Positions 56,105 through 64,000 of a stretch of 64,000 nt of DNA are shown here, piece by piece. The notes beneath the pieces are model-generated. The model was given only the letters and a program-made list of their open reading frames with translations, had not been told where the DNA came from and ran no database searches. Positions within the stretch are counted from its first letter, which is position 1. Each line of letters opens with the position of its first letter. The position numbers and the translations under genes are program-made. Source of the DNA: Rutidosis leptorrhynchoides (lineage: Eukaryota > Streptophyta > Magnoliopsida > Asterales > Asteraceae); assembly GCF_046630445.1 (NCBI RefSeq), contig NC_092338.1, positions 205,857,501 to 205,921,500 of the forward strand. The letters are read 5' to 3'.

Positions 56105-59100
56105 TTAAGTAGGCGTAATAGTTGTTGTTTCTTCCTCGGGGTCTTGCATTTCCGGAACCGGGAACAAGTGAGGGTATTTCTTTTGCATTTGATCTTGCCT
56201 TTCCCAAGTAAACTCGGGTCCTCTTTTGGCATTCCAAACAACCTTGACAATCGGGATTCGGCTTTGTTTCAACGTATTGACGGAGGTGTCCAAAATTTCA
56301 ATTGGTTCTTCCACAAAATGAAGTTTGTCATCAATAGTAAGTTCCTCGAGAGGGATGATGATATCGGGTTAGGCAAGACACTTTTTCAAGTTAGATACAT
56401 GAAAGGTAGGATGAACGGAGCTCAATTGAGGTGGACGATCTAAATGATAAGCAACGGTTCCAATACGCTCCAAGATTTCGAAAGGACCAATATACTGCGG
56501 ATTTATCTTCCCGCGTTTCCCAAAACGGATTACACCTTTTCAAGGTGCAACTTTTAACATTACTCGGTCACCAACTTGAAATTCGAGGTCGTTGCATCGT
56601 TTGTCGTTATATCTCTTTTGATGACTTCGGGCCGTCCTAAGCCTATCTCGGATTTGAACGATTTTCTCGGTTGTTTCATGAATGAGTTCGGGTCCGGTGA
56701 TTTGTGTGTCGCCTACTTCGGCCCAACAAAGAGGTGAACGACATTTTCGGCCATATAAAGCTTCGAATGGTGCGGCGTTAATACTCGCGTGATAACTATT
56801 GTTGTAAGAGAATTCGGCGAGAGGTAAGTGCTTGTCCCAAGCTTTTCCAAAATCGACAACGCACGCCCGTAACATATCTTCCAAGGTTTGTATTGTGCGT
56901 TCACTTTGCCCGTCAGTTTTAGGATGATATGCGGTGCTCATGTCCAATCGCGTTCCCAATGCTTCTTGTAAAGTACGCCAAAATCTAGAAACAAAACGGC
57001 CATCTCGGTCGGAAATAATCGATAAAGGTACACCGTGTTGGGCTACGATTTCCTTAATGTAAAGTTGTGCAAGTTTCTCCATTTTTTCGGTTTTTTTTAT
57101 AGCGAGAAAGTGTGCGGATTTGGTGAGACGGTCAACAATAACCCAAATAGTATCATATCTGCCAACCGTCTTTGGTAGTTTGGTGATAAAATCCATCGTT
57201 ATCCTTTCCCACTTCCATTGTGGGATTTCGAGTTGTTGAAGTAGTCCGGACGGTCTTTGATGTTGGGCTTTGACTTTGGAGCAAGTTAGGCACTTTCCAA
57301 CATAAGTAGCAACGTCCTTTTTAATGTTCGACCACCAATATTGTTCTTTAAGGTCATGGTACATCTTATTGGCACCGGGGTGAATCGAGTATCGTGACTT
57401 ATGGGCTTCGTCTAAAATAAGGCTTCGCAAGTCCCCATAACTAGGCACCCAAATTCTTCTGGCAAAATATCGGAGTCCGGTTTCTTTAACTTTGAATCGA
57501 GAGGTGAGGACGTTCAAGTGGTCGAGAGAGATGTTTTCATCCTTGAGAGCCTCGTCTTGGGCTACACGAATTTGACTATTAAGGTTGGTATTAATGGTGA
57601 TGTTTAAAGCTCGAACACGAAGAGGCACAGCTCTTTCTTTTCGACTCAAGGCATCGGCTACTACATTTGCCTTCCCGGGATGGTAACGAAGCTCACAATC
57701 ATAATCATTTAAAGTTTCAATCCACTGTCGTTGTCTCATGTTTAGTTGCTTTTGATCAAAGATATGTTGGAGGCTCTTGTGATTGGTGAAGATAGTACTC
57801 TTAGTTCCATAAAGATAGTGTCTCCACATTTTAAGTGTGAAGAAAATGGCTTCGAGTTCGAGATCATGTGTCGTGTAGTTTCGTTCATGAATTTTGAGTT
57901 GTCGAGAGGCATAAGCAATGACTTTCTTTCGTTGCATCAATACACACCCAAAACCATGTTTCGAGGCATCGCAGTATACAACAAAATCGTCATTGCCTTT
58001 GGGAAGTGACAAGATAGGAGCGGTGGTTAGCTTTGTTTTCAAGATTTGAAATGCGGATTCTTGTTCGGTTGCCCAATTGAATTTTCTTCCCTTATGAGTT
58101 AACGCGGTTAGAGGACGAGTAACCAAAGAAAAATCTTTGATGAATCTACGATAGTATCCGGCAAGACCCAAAAATTGATGAATGTGAGTAGGAGTAGTAG
58201 GAGTCTCCCATTTACTAATGGCTTCGTTTTTTGATGGATCGACTTTAATACCTTGATCACTTACAACATGACCAAAAAATTGAACTTCCTTCAACCAAAA
58301 TTCACACTTGGAGAATTTGGCATAGAGTCGTTCTTGTCTCAAGAGTTCGAGAACAAGTCGGAGATGTTGTTTGTGCTCTTCTTCGCTTTTAGAATAGACC
58401 AAGATGTCATCGATGAACACAATAACGAATTTATTGAGATACGGTTTACACACGCGGTTCATAAGATCTATGAACACCGCCGGTGCATTAGTGAGACCAA
58501 ATGGCATAACAAGAAATTCATAACTACCATAACGAGTTCGAAAAGCGGTTTTGGAGACATCTTCCACCTTAACCCTTAATTGATGATAACCCGAGCGGAG
58601 ATCGATTTTCGAATATACACAAGACCCTTGTAGTTGATCAAAGAGGTCATCGATGTGAGGAAGAGGATATCGGTTCTTAACCGTCAATTTGTTTAGTTCA
58701 TGATAATCAATGCACATTCGTAGGGATCCGTCTTTCTTTTTAACAAACAAAATCGGAGCGCCCCATAGTGAATGGCTAGGTTGGATAAAACCACGGTCAA
58801 GTAGTTCTTGGATTTGACTTTGCAATTCTTGCATTTCGGATGGAGCAAGTCTATATGGTGCACGTGCTACGGGTGCGGCTCCCGAAATAAGATCGATTTG
58901 GAATTCAACTGGTCGATGAGGTGGAAGACCCGGCAATTCGTCGGGAAATACATCGGAATAGTCACTAACAATTGGCACATCATCGATGTGCTTCTCATCG
59001 GACTCGACTTTCTTAACGTGAGCAAGGATCACAAAACAACCCTTACGGAGTAGTTTTCTAACTTTAATGCACGAAACGAGGTTGAGTCCGGTGCAACTCT

Positions 59101-60550
59101 TATTGGCATAAACAATCAAGGGTTCACCATTCTCGATAGGAATTCGGATTGCGTTAAGATCGCAAAGGATGTGAGATTTCATTTTGGCTAGCCAATTCAT
59201 ACCGATTATTACATCGAAGCTTCCTAGTTCCATGGGTATTAAGTCAATTTCAAACTCATTACCCAAAATGTTTAACGTACACCCCCGGTAATATGTGTCG
59301 GCACTCAATAGTTTCCCGTTGGCCACTTCAATGGTATAAGTGGTATCTAGTGGACGTGGTGGAGTGCTAAAAGAATGAGTCAAAGTCTTGGATACAAAAC
59401 TCTTATCAGCACCCGAATCGAATAAATAAGTAACATAAGTGTTATTGAGGAGAAACGTACCCGTGACTAATTCATTGTCATCTCGGGCTTCCTCGGTGTT
59501 GATGTTGAAAGCTCGGCCGCGTGTTTTGGGATTGGCTTTCTTCTTCGGACATGCATTTCTAAAATGACCCGTTTAGCCACATTCATAACAAGTACCCGGT
59601 TTTGGTGCATTGGGCACCTTTTGAGCGACGGGGGCGGCACTTCTACAATCGTTGGCCACATGACCACCCCTTTGGCACCGGTGGCAAAATAGATTGCTAC
59701 ATTCACCATAGTGGTGTTTGTGGCATTTGTTGCAAAAGAGTTTATTTCCGCCATAACTTTTCTTGGCGTCGGAGGTGAAAGGCTTTTTGATGAAGTTGTT
59801 GTTGTAGTTGTTGCTTGATTGGGGGGCTTCCCATTTTCTTTTGTTATCGCCCAATTTACCCTCGGCCTTAGGTGCCGGAACTACGATTTCGTCAACCGTT
59901 TTGATCAATTGGCGGGCTATGTTTAAGGCTTGTTGTAGGTTAGAGGGTTTGGATAACATCACTCCTTGTTTGATTCTCTTTGGAAGACCATCCATATAGA
60001 GTTCAACCCTTTGAGATTCGGGGTTTACGTGGTTAGGACACATCAAGGATAGTTAGGCAAATCATTGATTGTAGGCCTTGAGATCGTTTCCGACCGCCTT
60101 TAAAATTCTTAGCTCTTGTTCGAGGTTTCGGGTTTCTTCACGAGGGAAAAATTCGACGATCATCCTTTCCCTTAAATCGGCCTAAGAGAGGGCGTGAGCT
60201 TCATCGGTACCCACCGATTGTACATACGTGTTCCACCACGTGAGGGCGATACCGGCAAAGGTGTGGGTGGAATATTTGAACTTGTCTTGGTCCCGACAAC
60301 CGCTTATGCTAAAGACGGCTTCCATTTTCTCAAACCATCGGGTGAGCACAACCGGTCCCCCGATCCCATCAAAAGTATGAGGTTTGCACCCCATGAAAGC
60401 TTTATAGGAGCACCCTTCGCTTGAGTTACCGGCCCTTTGATTGTTGTTGTTGGAGGAGTGACCGGCCATGGCCGCATCCACAGCGGTGGCTATCATTCGT
60501 TGTAGAGCTTGTTCGGGAGTCTCATGGCGTGGCACACGACGAGGAGGCAT
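56105..60550 (-). pseudogene. gag-pol: C gag-pol polyprotein gene, six in-frame stops
   Basis: Single frame from ATG 60550 (MPPRRVPRH; frame open to 60577) to the stop at 56105, with no frameshift. Internal stops: TAG 60182-60184, TGA 60062-60064, TAA 60053-60055, TAA 59573-59575, TGA 56540-56542, TAA 56369-56371. In order: Gag domain ('RWFEKMEAVFSISGC'), three cysteine knuckles (CNKCHKHHYGEC; CHRCQRGGHVANDC; a third with a stop inside it at 59573), protease D-S-G at about 59411-59419, RT with FIDD, RNase H, integrase zinc region ('HPGANKMYH', 'CLTC') and core ('ISDRDGRF', '[10 protein letters not shown]'), and a chromodomain-like tail ('GPEFTWERQDQM') near 56200. The largest open piece is 947 codons (59383-56540) from protease to integrase. 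Chromovirus, Tekay/Del-like, of a different family from B. Confidence 0.93.
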
Positions 60551-60958
60551 TGTTCCTTCAAAACAAAAGAATACCACTGATTAGTATTTTCAATAATACT
60601 AATCATGATATGGAATAAGGATAGAGAAAAAATTTCCTTGACTTGCCTTAAATTCTTCATGCCAAAATGTCGGAACGTTCATATGAGTCACCGTAATATA
60701 ATCCCGGAAATTATATTACCCTAATTCATATGTGTATTCGACATTATTTCACTAAGTCAAGGTGGCGTTTCAATTAAATTAAACAACGTGAGATTAAGAT
60801 GAAATAAGAGTAGATATGAGTAGAAACGTTCGAGTATAAATGCACAAGTAGTCAAGTAATTCCTACTTCAAGTTTATATGCCGGTTGTAGTCTAGACTCA
60901 CTAATGTACCCTATGACTCGGGGTTGACACCAATGAACTCTAAATCCCTACAACCAAC

Positions 60959-60970
60959 GCTCTGATACCA
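60959..60970 (-). promoter_or_regulatory. C primer-binding site (initiator tRNA-Met)
   Basis: Minus strand TGGTATCAGAGC, exact, 2 bp from the LTR at 60973. About 400 bp of leader without coding lies between it and the gag start. Confidence 0.95.
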
Positions 60971-60972
60971 TC

Positions 60973-63249
60973 TGTAGCGACCCGACCAAATCATGTTTGA
61001 CGGCGCCGACTACTTAGGTCCGTTACGTGGTCATAAGTCTTTAACGTGACGTTTGACCAAAATATGTCGCATTCATTTCATAAGTAAAAGGATGTTTCAA
61101 GTTTACAAAAGTAGTTCAATGACTAGTTACATTTCAATGTTTAACGTACAAATGAAACCTATGCGACACAATTTATAAAAGTAGTCAAAAGACGCTCCAA
61201 CTATGCACGTATACTCGACATCTAAGCAAGTATCAAAAAGTAAGCGGAAGCATGTACCCTTAAGCATTCAAGGACCTGAGAAAACATATAGAAAACTGTC
61301 AACGAAAACGTTGGTGAAATCATAGGTGTTTTAGTGAACGTTGCATTTGAACCACAAGATTTAATATAAGATGATTATCAAAATCATTTGCATTCCAAAG
61401 TTGTTATTTGTTTCGCGGGCACCCAATTATCAAACTTAACTTTTTTACACCCTATTACGTAGTGTTAGAACATACACTATACTCGAAAATATATTTCATT
61501 CGCTAACGGTAGCGAACCATCCGAATGAGGCTCGTCAAGCCCATGTGATCGCATAATATAAGTTCTCGTTTACACCCTGCAAGTGTAACTAATGATAATT
61601 GAATTGAGGATTTTTGTTCAAACACGTACGTGGAATGTTCATTTTCGTACTTGTGTTCAAAGTGTAAAAGTATGATACGTATGTTTCTCATCCCATAGTT
61701 TAAAGCATAAAAGTTGTTTGAAAGATGGGACTATGATCTCACCTTGTGTGCACGAGTAAGTAGTACTTCAACAGGTAACATGTGCAAAGAACAATGCTAG
61801 TCTTGACCTAAACAAATAGGTCGTATCAATAACGGTAAACACGATAGGTCAAAGATGTTCAACTAGTCCTATGGCTCGTTACGACTCGATTATGTAGCAT
61901 GTGAATCAAATTGTCATGTTTCATGCAAGATACAAGTATAGAAATAAGTTAGAAAGATTGCATAATCATTTGGTTAAGTTTGACAAAAAGTCAAACTTTG
62001 GTCGGTCAAAGTCAACGAAAAAGTCAACACGTTCGGGTCGGGTCCCGAACTATTTTTCTGTGCTAGTTATTCATATATAAGCATATTAGAACAAGTTTCA
62101 GGTGAATTGGAGGTCCCTAGCATAGCAAACATTTTTCTATTAAATGAAAAGTTGGTCAGCCCACTTTGGCGCGTCGCGCGGGGTTATGGCGCGCCGCGCC
62201 AGTACCTGTACACAGAAATTCTGGCAGTTTTCAAGTTTAATGCACGAACCTAACTTCAAACAATCACCATTTATGACCCGCAAACAACCAAAACATGTAT
62301 CTTATATCATCGGAAAGGTATTTTGACAAGGAAAACAACTAAACACATTTCATTAATCACATTTACCTTTTCAACAACCAAAATCACATTCAAAACTCCT
62401 CATTTAATGCATCCAAGTTCACAAATGCAATTCGATGATTCGGCAACCAATTTACTTGAACGATATGCCGTTTCGAAGGTAATCAAGCATACAATACAAC
62501 CTAACACTTACAAATAACATTTCATGTCATTCAAAGCATCAAAAGTCCATTTCAAGTTCATCAAACCCTAACCCAATTTCACCAAAATCACTAATCAAGT
62601 TCATGAAGTTTTCTAAAGCAACCTACACATCAAATTGAAGCTAGTGATACTAGGAACACATTTAATACTTGCACTTTATCATAACAACAACATTTAAGCA
62701 ACCAAATCATCAATCAAACACACCAAACTTTCAAGTTCATGCTAGTTACTAAAAATAACAAGATCGAATATATAAATCATATATTCATGTTAGACTTGAG
62801 CCATAGACACTAATTAACAACTTTATAAGTTAAAAACATCAAGAACACAAAATCTAGTGATTTTAGAAAGTTACCCAAATGAGATGTAATCGGTATGGAA
62901 TCGAAGAGGAAGTTGCAAGGATTCCAAATATATAATTTGTTTGGATTGAAGCTTGCTAGATTTGATTTGGATGATGAATCTTTGTGATGAAGTTTGAGAG
63001 AAAAATATGGATGTAGTAAAGAAAAAGGGAAATGAAAATGAAAAAGAAAGGGAGGTGGGTGTTGACTAGTCAAAAGCTAGTCACATCTTTGCTCCCTTGG
63101 CGAAACTAGTCCCTCGAGTTCGGTTGCGGTTGCGTGAATTACCTAAACGAGATATTTTTAAAACGCGTATCAACGGGAGATGTTATAAACATATAACAGA
63201 CTTTAAATAAATAAACGGAAAAGTAAATGGAAAAAGGCGGGATGTTACA
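60973..63249 (-). repeat. C 5' LTR
   Basis: 2277 bp, nearly identical to 53956-56069 but complete. GC-rich palindromic pair at 62165-62202. Contains the extra segment about 61860-62025. Followed by TTATT and the second part of D gag. Confidence 0.94.
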
Positions 63250-63254
63250 TTATT

Positions 63255-64000
63255 TCCCTGGACTTTAAAGGGAGAAGCCAAAGATTGGTTAGAATAGTTA
63301 CCTGAAGGGGCGATTGATACATGGGATGTTTTAGTTGAAAAATTTCTTAAACAATTCTTTCCGGCATCTAAAGTCGTGAGACTTCAAGGAGAAATTGTTA
63401 CGTTCACGCAGAAGCCAAATGAAACTCTATATGAGGCATGGACAAGATTTGGAAAGTTGTTAAGAGGATGTCCGCAACATGGTTTAGACACTTATCAAAT
63501 AGTACAAATATTCTACCAAGGATGCGACATCACTACACGCAAAGATATCGATATAGCAGCTGGTGGTTCCATTATGAAGAAAACCGCAACTGAAGCTTAC
63601 AAAATCATTGATAACACTGCTTCCCACTCACATGAGTGGCATCAAGAAAAAGACATCGTTAGATCATCTAAAGCAGCTAGAGCCGATTCTAGCCATGACT
63701 TTGATTCCATTTCCGCAAAGATAGATGCTTTCGAGAGACGAAAGAAAAAGATGACTAAAGATATTCACTCAATACGAATTAGTTGTGAGCAGTGTGGAGG
63801 ACCACATTTGACAAAAGATTGTCTCGGTATTGAACAAAGAATGGAACAACGAGAGAATGTTTCATACATGAACCAAAGGCCTGGAAATAATTATCAGAAT
63901 AATTATCAACCGCCAAGACCAAACTACAATCAAAACCAGAATTATAACCAAAATGTTCCATACAACAACCAACAAGGTCCTAGCAATCAACAAGTATCCA
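63255..64000 (+). pseudogene. gag: D gag, 3' part (continues beyond the window)
   Basis: Resumes the frame broken at 53955. Starts with the conserved Athila-type Gag core ('PWTLKGEAKDWLE', 'PEGAIDTWDVLVEKFLKQF', 'ETLYEAWTRFGKLLRGCP', 'AAGGSIMKKT'). One in-frame TAG at 63295-63297. A CCHC zinc knuckle follows (CEQCGGPHLTKDC), then an Asn/Gln/Tyr/Pro-rich stretch to the window edge. This is the family's typical Gag layout; protease and polymerase would lie further right. Confidence 0.85.

Larger units (their letters stand above)
53956..63249 (-). mobile_element. Chromovirus-type gypsy element C (minus strand, complete)
   Basis: LTRs 53956-56069 and 60973-63249 (start TGTAACATCC, end GGTCGCTACA on the minus strand). 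Target duplication TTATT exact (53951-53955, 63250-63254). Primer site 60959-60970, purine-rich tract 56070-56100. Contains one gag-pol frame with in-frame stops only. The LTRs are nearly identical apart from one deletion of about 163 bp. Confidence 0.95.

Overview
This window is intergenic DNA from a plant nuclear genome. It consists almost entirely of LTR retrotransposons inserted into one another. I find no convincing host gene, rRNA, functional tRNA gene or CRISPR array. The plant assignment rests on four things: Ty3/gypsy polyproteins of plant chromovirus type with initiator-tRNA-Met primer sites, Athila/Tat-type elements with tRNA-Asp primer sites, very long LTRs, and long (AT)n and (ATT)n tracts. 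The style of the LTRs suggests a composite (Asteraceae), but that is an impression, not a demonstration.

Layout, left to right. 1-3371 is a plus-strand LTR of a family I call P (start TGTGACGACC, end GGACGGGTC...); it runs off the window. 3372-3674 is the end of an Athila/Tat-type LTR. 3675-4973 is a relic of the inside of an element like A. From 4974 an Athila-like element E begins (LTR, tRNA-Asp-type primer site at 14095, a broken unidentified reading frame, an Athila ORF1-like frame at 16972-17451). Its LTR is split by P4 (5012-12409), a complete non-autonomous element with 3.1 kb LTRs, only 1.15 kb inside, and a GATAT target duplication. E is cut at 17465 by P2, which is cut at 18538 by P1. 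P1 (minus strand) carries solo LTR S (18773-21795, duplication ATATG) in its 3' LTR, and its 5' LTR is broken at 31423. 31424-33189 is an inverted, rearranged piece of the Athila/Tat-type LTR. 33190 to the window end is D, a plus-strand Athila/Tat-type element with a gag gene.

D holds two further insertions. In its leader sits A (35843-52631, duplication TTAAT), a gag-only minus-strand element, which itself contains B (38024-47007, duplication CGAAA), a complete minus-strand chromovirus. In the D gag gene sits C (53956-63249, duplication TTATT), another minus-strand chromovirus. The deepest supported order is E > P2 > P1 > (31424-33189 piece) > D > A > B, with C also in D.

How they work together: B and C once encoded Gag, protease, reverse transcriptase, RNase H and integrase, but both reading frames now carry only in-frame stop codons. 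A, P4 and P1 lack a polymerase and would have depended on such enzymes in trans. A shares LTR blocks and a homologous Gag with B, so B-like elements are its likely helpers. All boundaries marked with a target duplication were read directly from the sequence. LTR ages and family names need alignment and a database search.
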